A DNA stretch of 64,000 bases from the NCBI RefSeq assembly GCF_014108865.1, contig NZ_CP053928.1, positions 2,232,001 to 2,296,000 on the forward strand, written 5' to 3'. A program made the translations under genes and the position numbers. Shown in pieces: positions 1-7,590 of this stretch (positions are counted from its first letter, which is position 1; each line of letters starts with the position of its first letter). The notes beneath the pieces are model-generated. The model made no database searches and was not told the DNA's origin. It saw nothing but the letters and a program-made list of their open reading frames with translations. This stretch comes from Nocardioides sp. WS12 (GTDB taxonomy: Bacteria; Actinomycetota; Actinomycetes; Propionibacteriales; Nocardioidaceae).

Positions 1-43
1 TGCACTTCACGCAGTAGAACTCGCCGCTCCAGGTCTCCGCCAT
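1..43 (-). CDS. DUF5679-type small zinc-ribbon-like protein, 5' end only
   Basis: Only the first 14 codons lie in the window; the gene runs off the left edge. The peptide begins MAETWSGEFYCVKC, and a good AGGAGG ribosome site sits 5 nt before its ATG on the minus strand. Short actinobacterial proteins with this opening and paired CxxC motifs are annotated as DUF5679. The family assignment is from memory of that N-terminus. Function is unknown; the visible CxxC suggests a structural metal site. Confidence 0.6.
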   Translation of the reverse strand, partial: MAETWSGEFYCVKC

Positions 44-182
44 GACGGCCTCCTTGCTCAATGTCGTTCGTTCGGTCGTCGCGACGGGGACCTTGGGGGA
101 AGCCCGTCGGAGTTCGGAGACGCGCTCCAAACCTCCTTGACCCTACGGCACGCCGCCTCGCAGGCGCAGTAGCGTGCCCCGC

Positions 183-1004
183 ATGTCTGAATCGGCTCTG
201 AATTCATCCTCCGCCCCCGATCTGGTCCATTTGCGTCTCGAGCGGCCCTCGGAGGGGGTCGCGATGCTCGTCCTGGACCAACCGGACCTGCGCAACGCGA
301 TGAGCGACGAGATGACGGCGTCGTGGGTTGCGGCCGTCGATCACCTCGCCAGCGACCCCTCGGTGCGGGTCGTCGTGGTGACGGGCGAGGGCCGCGCGTT
401 CAGTTCGGGCGGCAACCTGGCGTGGCTGGCGTCCGAGCCCGACGCGGGCGTCGACGAACTGCGCAGCCGGATGTTGCCGTTCTACCGGGCGTGGTTGTCG
501 ATCCGGAAGCTCGAGGTGCCGACCATCGCGGCGATCAACGGCCCGGCGATCGGCGCGGGCCTGTGCATGGCGCTGGCCTGCGACATCCGGTACGCCGCGC
601 GGGGTGCCCGGATGGGTGTGCCGTTCACGAAGCTGGGCATCCACCCGGGCATGGCCGGTACGTACCTGCTGCCGGACGTCGTGGGAGCCGCTGCGGCGCG
701 CGACCTGTTCCTGACCGGCCGCCTCGTCGACGCCGACGAGGCACTCGGGCTCGGCATGGTGTCGCGCGTGATGGAGCCCGAGACCTTCCGCGATGACGTG
801 CTGACCGTGGCGGCCGAGGTCGCCGGTACGGCCCCGATCGCCGCACGACTCACCAAGCGCGCGTTGCAGTTGGGCCACGCGAACATCGAGACCGCGCTCG
901 AGTGGGAGGCGCTGGCGCAGCCGGTCACCCTGGCGACGGCGGACCTGCTGGAGGGGATCGCTGCCGCGCAGGAGAAGCGGGCGCCGGCGTTCGAGGGGCG
1001 CTGA
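183..1004 (+). CDS. Enoyl-CoA hydratase/isomerase family protein
   Basis: A crotonase-fold acyl-CoA enzyme of about 273 residues, the usual length for the family. Such enzymes hydrate or isomerise enoyl-CoA thioesters in beta-oxidation or side-chain catabolism. Visible signatures are the oxyanion-hole segments GRAFSSGGNL and NGPAIGAGLCMALACDIR. The position where classical hydratases carry the first catalytic Glu is occupied by AGTYLLPDVVG, so the exact reaction cannot be fixed. ATG 183 is chosen over GTG 174 because a TAGCGT hexamer lies 7 nt upstream with no Shine-Dalgarno, which fits leaderless initiation. It is a single gene, followed by a long inverted repeat. Confidence 0.85.
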   Translation: MSESALNSSSAPDLVHLRLERPSEGVAMLVLDQPDLRNAMSDEMTASWVAAVDHLASDPSVRVVVVTGEGRAFSSGGNLAWLASEPDAGVDELRSRMLPFYRAWLSIRKLEVPTIAAINGPAIGAGLCMALACDIRYAARGARMGVPFTKLGIHPGMAGTYLLPDVVGAAAARDLFLTGRLVDADEALGLGMVSRVMEPETFRDDVLTVAAEVAGTAPIAARLTKRALQLGHANIETALEWEALAQPVTLATADLLEGIAAAQEKRAPAFEGR

Positions 1005-1353
1005 CGGCCCACCAGAAATGGGCGGGGCCCCCGAATCTGCAGCGGCTCTTCGCTTGCCTTCCCCTTGCGAGCGAAGAACTGCAGGCCCGGGGGCCTCGTC
1101 TGGTGAGGACGCTAGGCACCGGGTGGGGTGCGGTCAATCTGTCGGGCGCGTTGCCTGTGGACAAGGCTGTGGATAAACCTGTGGAAGAGCGGTCCTCGCC
1201 GTGGACGAGCGTCGGACAACGGTGAATCGCCTGTGGATGAAGCGGTGCTCTCGGTGGGGCGGCGGACGTCGTACGAGGGCGTGACCAGCGACAATGGAGC
1301 CCACAGGTTCGTCCACCGCCTGTGGAGAAAAGATTGTTGGAGGAGAAGTTGCC
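1005..1353. other. Gene-free 349-bp stretch with DnaA-box-like repeats
   Basis: Apart from the inverted repeat at its left end, this spacer carries five same-strand TGTGGA boxes: TGTGGACAA (1156-1164), TGTGGATAA (1168-1176), TGTGGAAGA (1180-1188), TGTGGATGA (1232-1240) and TGTGGAGAA (1321-1329). The first three are phased exactly 12 bp apart. The first two are perfect reverse complements of the actinobacterial (TTGTCCACA) and general (TTATCCACA) DnaA boxes. No dnaA or dnaN gene is nearby, so a DnaA-binding or titration cluster is more likely than the chromosomal origin. No convincing coding sequence was seen. Confidence 0.5.
1026..1095. terminator. Long imperfect inverted repeat, probable terminator
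   Basis: The outer arms are GGCCCCCG (1026-1033) and CGGGGGCC (1088-1095). Inside them are matching CTGCAG blocks and the pair TCTTCGCT/AGCGAAGA, separated by a pyrimidine-rich loop of about 15 nt. It begins 22 nt after the enoyl-CoA hydratase stop and has no T-run, as is common for actinobacterial terminators. A longer structural role is possible. Confidence 0.55.
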
Positions 1354-2397
1354 GTGAGCGAGCAGTACGACGGGACGCCGGTCGCGGCGCTGCGCCGGAT
1401 CGCCTTCCTGCTCGAACGCGGGCGTGCGGACAGCTACAAGGTGAAGGCGTACCGGGGAGCCGCGGCGGCGATCCTGCCGCTCGCGCCCGACGAGGTCGCC
1501 CAGCGCGCCGGCGCCGGGACGCTCACCCAGATCGCCGGTGTCGGCTCGAGCACGGCGCGGGTGATCGCCCAGGTGGTCGAGGGGCAGGTGCCCGACAAGC
1601 TCGCCGAGGCCGAACAGCAGTACGGCGGCCCGCTCACCCGTGGCGGAGCGGGGACCGCACTGCGCGCGCAACTGCGCGGAGACCTGCACTCGCACTCGGA
1701 CTGGTCCGACGGCGGCTCGCCGATCGAGGAGATGGCGATGACGGCCATCGAGATCGGTCACGACTACCTGGTGCTGACCGACCACTCGCCCCGGCTGAAG
1801 GTGGCCCGCGGGCTGTCCGCCGAGCGGTTGACCCGCCAGCTCGATGTGATCGCCGCCGTCAACGACCACCTGTCCGCCGCCGGATTCCGGCTGCTGCGCG
1901 GTATCGAGGTCGACATCCTCGACGACGGCCGTCTGGACCAGACCGACCGGATGCTGGCCCGCCTCGACGTGCGGGTCGCGAGCGTCCACTCGAAGCTCCA
2001 GATGGATTCCGAAGCGATGACGCGCCGGATGGTGGCCGCCGTACGCAACCCGTTCACGAACGTCCTCGGGCACTGCACCGGTCGCCTGGTGACCGGTAAC
2101 CGCGGGACCCGCGGTCAGTCCCGGTTCGACGCGCAAGCCGTCTTCGAGGCCTGTGCTGAGGAAGGCGTGGCGGTGGAGATCAACTCGCGCCCCGAGCGTC
2201 GCGACCCGCCCACGAAGTTGCTCGAGCTGGCGCGTGACATCGGCTGCGTGTTCTCGATCGACAGCGACGCGCACGCTCCCGGCCAACTCGACTACCCGTT
2301 GCTGGGCTGTGAGCGCGCCGAGGCCGCCGGGATCGACGCGGACCGGATCGTCAACACGTGGCCTGTCGAGCGCCTCCTGGAGTGGGCTGCGTCGTAG
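1354..2397 (+). CDS. PHP-domain protein with N-terminal HhH/PolX-like module
   Basis: A cytosolic protein of 347 residues. The first 90 or so resemble the helix-hairpin-helix part of PolX-type polymerases (KVKAYRGAA, AGVGSSTARVI). Residues 107-347 form a PHP phosphoesterase domain with the metal ligands HSHSDWSDG (His112, His114), TDHS, GIEVDI, VHSK, LGHCTG and DSDAH. The palm domain of a full PolX is absent, so polymerase activity is not expected; DNA-end or phosphoester hydrolysis is inferred. GTG 1354 is chosen because GGAGGAG lies 8 nt upstream; an in-frame ATG at 1294 lacks such a site. Confidence 0.85.
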   Translation: MSEQYDGTPVAALRRIAFLLERGRADSYKVKAYRGAAAAILPLAPDEVAQRAGAGTLTQIAGVGSSTARVIAQVVEGQVPDKLAEAEQQYGGPLTRGGAGTALRAQLRGDLHSHSDWSDGGSPIEEMAMTAIEIGHDYLVLTDHSPRLKVARGLSAERLTRQLDVIAAVNDHLSAAGFRLLRGIEVDILDDGRLDQTDRMLARLDVRVASVHSKLQMDSEAMTRRMVAAVRNPFTNVLGHCTGRLVTGNRGTRGQSRFDAQAVFEACAEEGVAVEINSRPERRDPPTKLLELARDIGCVFSIDSDAHAPGQLDYPLLGCERAEAAGIDADRIVNTWPVERLLEWAAS

Positions 2398-2406
2398 GGT
2401 CTGGAC

Positions 2407-2976
2407 ATGGGTGCGCGGAGCAAGCCCCGGGTGGAGGTACGACGGTCGGAGCGCCGCCGTCGGACGGTCTCTGCCTATCGGGACGGCGACAAGATCGTCG
2501 TACTCGTGCCCAACAACCTCTCGGGCGCCGAGGAACGCGCCTGGGTGACCCGGATGGTCGCGCGGATCGAGCGCAAGGAACTCAAGTCCGCCGTACCGCG
2601 TGGCTGGAGCGACGAGGACCTGACCGAACGCGCACGGGTGCTCAGCGACGAGTACCTGGGTGGTCTCGCGGTGCCGGAGTCGGTGCGCTGGGTGAGCAAC
2701 CAGCGCTCACGGTGGGGGTCGTGCACGCCGCGCGACCGCACGATCCGGTTGTCCGAGCGGCTCCAGCGGATGCCGGAGTGGGTGGTCGACTACGTGATCG
2801 TCCACGAACTGGCACACCTGATCGAGCCGCAGCACGACGAGAAGTTCTGGGGCTGGGTGTCGAACTACCCGGCGTCGGACAAGGCCAAGGGGTACCTCGC
2901 GGGCTGGTCGGACGCTGCCCGGATCTCGCGGCCGCCGTCGGAGGAGATCTTTCCCGCCGGCGAGGACGTGGACTGA
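2407..2976 (+). CDS. YgjP/DUF45-type M48-like metallopeptidase
   Basis: A 189-residue predicted zinc peptidase of the YgjP-like (DUF45) family. The zinc motif HELAH is at residues 133-137, followed by PQHDEKFW, the usual third-ligand region. The upstream RWGSCTPRDRTIRL segment is the family hallmark before the helix carrying HExxH. It starts 9 nt after the PHP gene. The PHP stop codon is part of a TAGGGT hexamer 6 nt before this ATG, so the gene may also have its own leaderless promoter. There is no signal peptide, so it should be cytoplasmic. The substrate is unknown. Confidence 0.85.
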   Translation: MGARSKPRVEVRRSERRRRTVSAYRDGDKIVVLVPNNLSGAEERAWVTRMVARIERKELKSAVPRGWSDEDLTERARVLSDEYLGGLAVPESVRWVSNQRSRWGSCTPRDRTIRLSERLQRMPEWVVDYVIVHELAHLIEPQHDEKFWGWVSNYPASDKAKGYLAGWSDAARISRPPSEEIFPAGEDVD

Positions 2977-2977
2977 T

Positions 2978-3520
2978 TCAGCAGAGCAGGCGGCGGGCGC
3001 GACCGATCAGGTCGAGCATGCTCGGCTCGAGCTCGGGCAGGCCGTCGATCGGCCACCAACGCACGGCCAGCGACTCCTCGCTGACGATCTCCTGCGCATC
3101 GGCCGCAGCCAGGGCTGCGTAGCGCACGTCGAGGTGACTGACACCGCCGCGCGGATCGCAGAACGGCACGACGTGGACGTCGAGTTGCAGCGGCTCGGGG
3201 TGGAAGGCGAGGTCGGCGATGCCGGACTCCTCGCGGGCCTCGCGCAGCGCCACCGACGCCAGCGTCGCGTCGCCTTCCTCGGCGTGCCCGCCGAACGCGA
3301 ACCAGCGGCCTGCCTTGCGGTGCAGGTTCAACAGCACCCGGTCGCCGTCGGCGGCCAGCACGATCGTGCCCGCCGTCAGGTGGTCCGGGTACGACGACCG
3401 CCACATGCCGTCCGGCGTCGACTCCAGATGCCGCACCAGTCGGCCCCGCAGCTCCTCCTGGACGTCGCCCGGAGCACTCCACTCCCGCAGGGTTGCGAGA
3501 GCGTCGGCGTGCAGCGTCAC
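2978..3520 (-). CDS. NUDIX hydrolase
   Basis: A 180-residue NUDIX-fold pyrophosphohydrolase. The Nudix box reads GGHAEEGD...LREAREESGI. It follows the GGxxxxGD variant, with one more residue before REAREE than the MutT consensus, as seen in several actinobacterial members. It probably removes a nucleoside-diphosphate-linked or damaged nucleotide substrate; specificity cannot be read. Its ATG overlaps the stop of the upstream metalloprotease gene (ATGA at 3517-3520), so the two are translationally coupled. It ends one base from the convergent peptidase gene. Confidence 0.85.
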   Translation of the reverse strand: MTLHADALATLREWSAPGDVQEELRGRLVRHLESTPDGMWRSSYPDHLTAGTIVLAADGDRVLLNLHRKAGRWFAFGGHAEEGDATLASVALREAREESGIADLAFHPEPLQLDVHVVPFCDPRGGVSHLDVRYAALAAADAQEIVSEESLAVRWWPIDGLPELEPSMLDLIGRARRLLC

Positions 3521-4911
3521 TCGGTCGGGGAGTCCGGCGTCTCGGGCGACTCAGGCGCCTCCGGCGCCGGGCCGTCGCCCTCGAGCAACTTGCGCAGTTC
3601 GGCGTCGAAGTCGTCCTCGGACAGCTCCTCGGGCGCCGTCGCCTCGGCGCGGAAGGACAGCGGGTCGTCCAGGTCGGCCGCGGTCGGCAGCAGGTCGGGG
3701 TGCATCCAGACGCCGTCGCGGGCCTCTTCGCCGGCCCGGGTGCGCAGGCCGCCCCAGAGGGTCGACGCGTCGCGGAGTCGGCGGGGCCGCAACTCCAGCC
3801 CGACCAGTGCCGCGAACGTCTGCTCCGCGGGGCCTCCGGCGGCCCGGCGGCGTCGTACGGCTTCGCGAAGCTTGGTGGCCGCGGGCATCCGTTCGTGGGT
3901 GGCCTGGCCGACGACCTCGTCGACCCAGCCCTCGACGAGAGCGAGGGCGATCTCCAGGCGCGAGAGGGCGGCGGTCTGGGCAGCGGTCTGCGGCGGGTCG
4001 AAGAGCCCGCCTTCGAGCAGTCCCTGCACCGACTCGAGGTTGGTGGGGTCGATCCCGCTCAACTGCTCCTGGACCCGGTCCTGGATCTGCTGGGCATTGA
4101 TCTCGAGGCCGCGCGCGTAGTCGGTGACGGCGCCGAGCAGGTGCTCGCGCAGCCACGGCACGTGGGCGAAGAGTCGCTGGTGGGCGGCCTCGCGCAGGGC
4201 GAGGTAGAGGATCACGTCGTCCTCGGACACGTCGAGGCCCTCGGCGAACGCGCGCACGTTGCTGGTCACCAGCGCGGCCTTGCCCGGGGCGCCGAGCGGC
4301 AGGCCGATGTCAGAGGCGGTCAGCACCTCGCCGGCGAGGGCACCAAGGCCCTGGCCGATCTGCATCGCGAGCATGCCGCCCACGGCCTGGCCGATGATGC
4401 CGACGAGAGGGCCGGCTGCCGCCTTCATCTCCTCGGGCAGTCCGCTGGACAGGCTGGTGACCGACTTCGCCGCGACGGGCTCCACGAGGACCTTCCACAC
4501 GGGCTGGGTCTCGACGAGCCATTCGGCACGGCTCCACGCGGCCGTCGTGCTCACCCCGGAGGGGAACTGGGTGGCGGTGTCGAGCCAATGGTCCGCGAGC
4601 CGGACGGCGTCGGAGACGCGGTCGCCGTCGCGCTGGCCGGGGGAGGGATCGGGCTCTGCGGCGACTGCCTTGCGGGCGATGTCGTTGGCGGCGTTCCAGT
4701 TGAGTGGACCGTCGTGGGGCTGCATCAGGGACTGGAGTTGCGCGAGGAAGTCCATCCCACCGAGGCCACCGGCGCCGCCGGGGAAGCCTGCGGGCATCCC
4801 GCCGGGGAACGCACCACCCAGCGCGCCGAAGATCTGCTCGAAGGGTGTGCCCTTGAACGGATTCGGCTGGGCCCCGTCATCTTGGCCCGGGTTGTCCCCA
4901 TCGTTGCTCAT
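3517..4911 (-). CDS. Zinc-dependent metalloprotease-like protein, DUF2342 family
   Basis: A 464-residue protein of the actinobacterial DUF2342 family, often annotated as a zinc-dependent metalloprotease or putative hydrolase. A Gly/Pro-rich N-terminus (to about residue 60) precedes the conserved helical body with VILYLALREAAHQRLFAHVPWL. No canonical HExxH is visible; REAAH is the nearest equivalent, so peptidase activity rests on family annotation only. A minus-strand TAAATT hexamer (4918-4923) lies 6 nt before the ATG with no Shine-Dalgarno, which fits a leaderless transcript. It heads a two-gene unit with the NUDIX hydrolase and is divergent from moaE. Confidence 0.75.
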   Translation of the reverse strand: MSNDGDNPGQDDGAQPNPFKGTPFEQIFGALGGAFPGGMPAGFPGGAGGLGGMDFLAQLQSLMQPHDGPLNWNAANDIARKAVAAEPDPSPGQRDGDRVSDAVRLADHWLDTATQFPSGVSTTAAWSRAEWLVETQPVWKVLVEPVAAKSVTSLSSGLPEEMKAAAGPLVGIIGQAVGGMLAMQIGQGLGALAGEVLTASDIGLPLGAPGKAALVTSNVRAFAEGLDVSEDDVILYLALREAAHQRLFAHVPWLREHLLGAVTDYARGLEINAQQIQDRVQEQLSGIDPTNLESVQGLLEGGLFDPPQTAAQTAALSRLEIALALVEGWVDEVVGQATHERMPAATKLREAVRRRRAAGGPAEQTFAALVGLELRPRRLRDASTLWGGLRTRAGEEARDGVWMHPDLLPTAADLDDPLSFRAEATAPEELSEDDFDAELRKLLEGDGPAPEAPESPETPDSPTE

Positions 4912-5016
4912 GGCTCGAATTTACGCCGGTTCGCCAACCGATGGTGTGGGGGAGACCCCTGATGGGACCCTGACCTTGTGGCGAGTCGCCGCGATCCGCG
5001 GCAATAGAGTGCAGCC

Positions 5017-5445
5017 ATGACTCACCCAGCGGTGCGCCTCGTCGCGATCTCGGACCAGCCACTGTCGGTGGTCGACGTCCTGGACAGCCTCGACGACCCC
5101 ACCGCCGGCGGTCTGGTGCTCTTCGTCGGGCGGGTACGCGACCACGACCACGGCCACGGCGTGACCGGCCTGTCGTATTCCGCCCACCCCACCGCGCTCG
5201 ACCAGTTGCAGGCGGTCTGCGATCGCGTCGCGCAGGAGTACGACGTCACGGGCGTCGCCGCCGTGCACCGGGTGGGCGACCTGGCGATCGGTGACCTGGC
5301 CGTCGTGATCGCCACGACCTCCGGTCACCGCGGCTCCTCCTTCGAGGCCAGCCGGGCACTGATCGACACCCTCAAGGCCGAGGTCCCGATCTGGAAGCAC
5401 CAACTCTTCATTGACGGCACCGATGAGTGGGTCGGATCGCCCTGA
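5017..5445 (+). CDS. moaE: Molybdopterin synthase catalytic subunit MoaE
   Basis: A 142-residue protein matching the large subunit of molybdopterin synthase, which adds sulfur to cyclic pyranopterin to form molybdopterin together with thiocarboxylated MoaD. Family features are GGLVLFVGRVRDHDHGHGVTGL near the N-terminus, AVHRVGDLAIGD, and the active-site stretch TLKAEVPIWKHQ near the C-terminus. MoaD is not adjacent. TAGAGT (5005-5010) lies 6 nt before the ATG, fitting leaderless expression. The molybdopterin oxidoreductase at 53.7-55.9 kb is a possible consumer of the cofactor. Confidence 0.92.
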   Translation: MTHPAVRLVAISDQPLSVVDVLDSLDDPTAGGLVLFVGRVRDHDHGHGVTGLSYSAHPTALDQLQAVCDRVAQEYDVTGVAAVHRVGDLAIGDLAVVIATTSGHRGSSFEASRALIDTLKAEVPIWKHQLFIDGTDEWVGSP

Positions 5446-5609
5446 GCGCCCGGCACGCACGTTGGCTGCGTTGTCGTCGGTCGACGACCCGCTTCGCTCA
5501 AAGGTCGCCTTCCCTCCTCCGCCTTGCCATCGCACGCACCGGACGCCCAGGGCCACTGCCACCGCGTGTCCTGTCCGATCCCCGTGGACGCCCGACCTAC
5601 GCTCGTCAG

Positions 5610-5927
5610 ATGGAGATCCTGTTCTGGCTGGTACCCGCCGCCGTGGTGACCCTCGCCGCGATGGTGGGGGTCGGCTGGTGGGGCCGCGAGAGCAAGGGTG
5701 TCGTGAGCGACGCAGGCCGCGAGGCCGCCGCTCGCAAGCTGGGCGAGGCGTTGTCGCGTGAGCAGTCCTCGCGCCCGGGCTATGCCGTACCTCCCCGCAC
5801 GCCCGACCGCGCTTCCGGCGTCGCCGTACGGCCCTCGAAGGCGCGGCCGGTGGTCCTCCCGGGCAGTGCGGACGAGCCCGCAGTGAGCGCCGACGACCAG
5901 CCGACCAGCGACCGCCGCGCGTCCTGA
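5610..5927 (+). CDS. Small single-TM protein of unknown function
   Basis: A 105-residue protein with one N-terminal transmembrane segment (about residues 4-23, LFWLVPAAVVTLAAMVGVGW). A charged, Ala/Arg/Pro-rich tail with no recognisable domain follows. ATG 5610 is used because the membrane segment starts there; the frame is open further upstream, but that part looks like non-coding spacer. It lies between moaE and a PDZ-Lon protease. I do not recognise the family, and a partner role with the following membrane protease is only a guess. Confidence 0.6.
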   Translation: MEILFWLVPAAVVTLAAMVGVGWWGRESKGVVSDAGREAAARKLGEALSREQSSRPGYAVPPRTPDRASGVAVRPSKARPVVLPGSADEPAVSADDQPTSDRRAS

Positions 5928-5954
5928 TTGGCACCGTCTGAGAAGGTAGGCGCC

Positions 5955-6992
5955 ATGACCCAGCGCCTGATCGCCGTGTGCATTGCGGGACCATTGGTGC
6001 TGATCCTGGGTGGCGTCGCCCTCGCGGTCCCGCTGCCGTTCGCGTCGTACAGCCCGGGGCCCACGTTCGACGTGCTCGGCAAGGACGCCGACGAAGCCGA
6101 ACTGGTGCAGGTCGACGGTCACAAGGCGTACTACGACGACGGCCAGATCCGGTTCACCACGGTGGTCGCGTCGTCCAACGGCCAGAAGCTCTCGCTCGGC
6201 GACGCCATGTCGCGTTGGCTCGACCGCGACAAGGCGATCCTGCCGTACGACGTCGTCCACCCGCCGGACCAGTCGGCCGAGGACGAAGAGGCTGAGGGCG
6301 CCATCCAGATGACGACGTCGCAGGACGTCGCGAAGGCCATCGCGCTCAAGGAACTCGGCACGGACGTTCCGACGGCGGTCCAGGTCGCGGCCGTGAGCGA
6401 GGGCGGTCCCGCGGAGGGCAAGTTGCTCGTCCACGACATCTTCCAGGAAGTCGACGGCACCCCGATCACGACGGGCGACGACGTGGTCAAGGCGGTGCGC
6501 AAGCACACCGACACCAGCAACGTGGAGTTCAAGATCCTGCGCGACGGCCGCGAGCTGAACGTGCGGGTCAAGCCGAAGATCGAGGAAGGCACGCCGCGCG
6601 TCGGGGTCTCGGTCGGGCTCGGCTACGACTTCCCCTTCAAGATCACCCTGCGCGTCGACCCGTCGGTGGGCGGACCGAGCGCGGGCCTGATGTTCTCGCT
6701 GGCCATCTACGACACGTTGACGCCGGGGTCGCTGACCGGTGGCGAGATCATCGCTGGCACCGGCGAACTGCAGCCGGACGGGACCGTCGGCCCGATCGGC
6801 GGCATCGAGCAGAAGATCGCCGGGGCACAGGAGGCCGGGGCGAAGCTGTTCTTCGTGCCCAAGGCCAACTGTCCTGACGTCAAGGACCTCGACCCCGACC
6901 TGCGCCTGGTCAAGGCCACCACGATGCACGAAGCGCGCCTGGCCCTCGAGAAGTGGGCTGGCGACCACGACGCCAAGCTCCCGACCTGCTGA
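5955..6992 (+). CDS. Membrane-anchored PDZ/Lon-type (S16) protease, YlbL-like
   Basis: A 345-residue protein. An N-terminal membrane anchor (residues 5-28) leads into an extracytoplasmic region, a PDZ domain (about 135-210, AVSEGGPAEGKLLVHD) and a Lon-type S16 domain. The catalytic dyad is visible as Ser242 in VGGPSAGLMFSLAIYD and Lys287 in IGGIEQKIAGA. The architecture matches Bacillus YlbL and actinobacterial homologues, thought to degrade envelope or regulatory proteins at the membrane. ATG 5955 is chosen over the frame start at 5928 because GAAGGTAGG lies just upstream. It precedes the PPA1309 gene. Confidence 0.88.
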   Translation: MTQRLIAVCIAGPLVLILGGVALAVPLPFASYSPGPTFDVLGKDADEAELVQVDGHKAYYDDGQIRFTTVVASSNGQKLSLGDAMSRWLDRDKAILPYDVVHPPDQSAEDEEAEGAIQMTTSQDVAKAIALKELGTDVPTAVQVAAVSEGGPAEGKLLVHDIFQEVDGTPITTGDDVVKAVRKHTDTSNVEFKILRDGRELNVRVKPKIEEGTPRVGVSVGLGYDFPFKITLRVDPSVGGPSAGLMFSLAIYDTLTPGSLTGGEIIAGTGELQPDGTVGPIGGIEQKIAGAQEAGAKLFFVPKANCPDVKDLDPDLRLVKATTMHEARLALEKWAGDHDAKLPTC

Positions 6993-7029
6993 CCACCACC
7001 ACGCCAAGACGAAGCGACGAAGCGAGCCC

Positions 7030-7590
7030 ATGGACTACGAGTTGGATGTCGACCTGGCCCTCGCGGCCGCCGTACTGGAGGTCGAAGGGCACAACGCCCG
7101 TGCGGGCTGGGACCAGCCGGCACGGCTGTACGCATTGGTCGACACCAACCACATCGTCGAGCACGAGCCGGCGCTGGCGGCCCAGCTCGGACTGGACTCA
7201 CCGATGGAGCGCGGCTCGCTGACGCCGATCGAGCAGGACGAACTGCCCGAGGGCCAGGAACTCGAGGAAGTGCTGCCGGGCATTGTCTGGCCCGAGGTCA
7301 TCGTCGGCTGTGTGGCCGTGGTGGAGCGCCTCGTCCTGCCGCCGGCGGTGGACGGCCAGGTGCCGTCGGACCCCACGGCAGCCCAGGAATTTGCGCGGGA
7401 ACACCCCGACGCCGAAGACGTACGCATCGTTGCCGGAGTGACGCGCTCGGGGGCGTCCTACTGCGCGCTCCGGTTGCGGAGCGAAGACAACGACAGTGCA
7501 GTGATGGGCGGTACCGACCTGGTGCCTGCCCTGCTCGAACTCCTGCGTGGCACGCTGGAAGAAGAACCCATGGGTGGCAACGATGAGTGA
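7030..7590 (+). CDS. PPA1309-family protein
   Basis: A 186-residue acidic soluble protein matching the actinobacterial PPA1309 family, named after a Propionibacterium acnes locus. Recognisable stretches are DQPARLYALVDT, LPGIVWPEVIVGCVAVVERLVLPP and EDVRIVAGVTRSGASYCALRLRSED. No catalytic motif is evident and the function is unknown. Its last 8 nt overlap the start of the UPF0182 gene, so the two are translationally coupled, an arrangement I recall as usual in this order. The ATG follows AAGCGACGAAGCGAG, a weak purine-rich ribosome site. Confidence 0.85.
   Translation: MDYELDVDLALAAAVLEVEGHNARAGWDQPARLYALVDTNHIVEHEPALAAQLGLDSPMERGSLTPIEQDELPEGQELEEVLPGIVWPEVIVGCVAVVERLVLPPAVDGQVPSDPTAAQEFAREHPDAEDVRIVAGVTRSGASYCALRLRSEDNDSAVMGGTDLVPALLELLRGTLEEEPMGGNDE

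Noticed and set aside
1005..1353. Chromosomal origin of replication
   Set aside because: DnaA-like boxes are present, but no dnaA, dnaN, rpmH or parAB genes flank it and no AT-rich unwinding element is visible.
3517..4911. HExxH zinc protease motif in the DUF2342 protein
   Set aside because: Only REAAH is present; peptidase naming rests on family annotation, not on a visible zinc motif.
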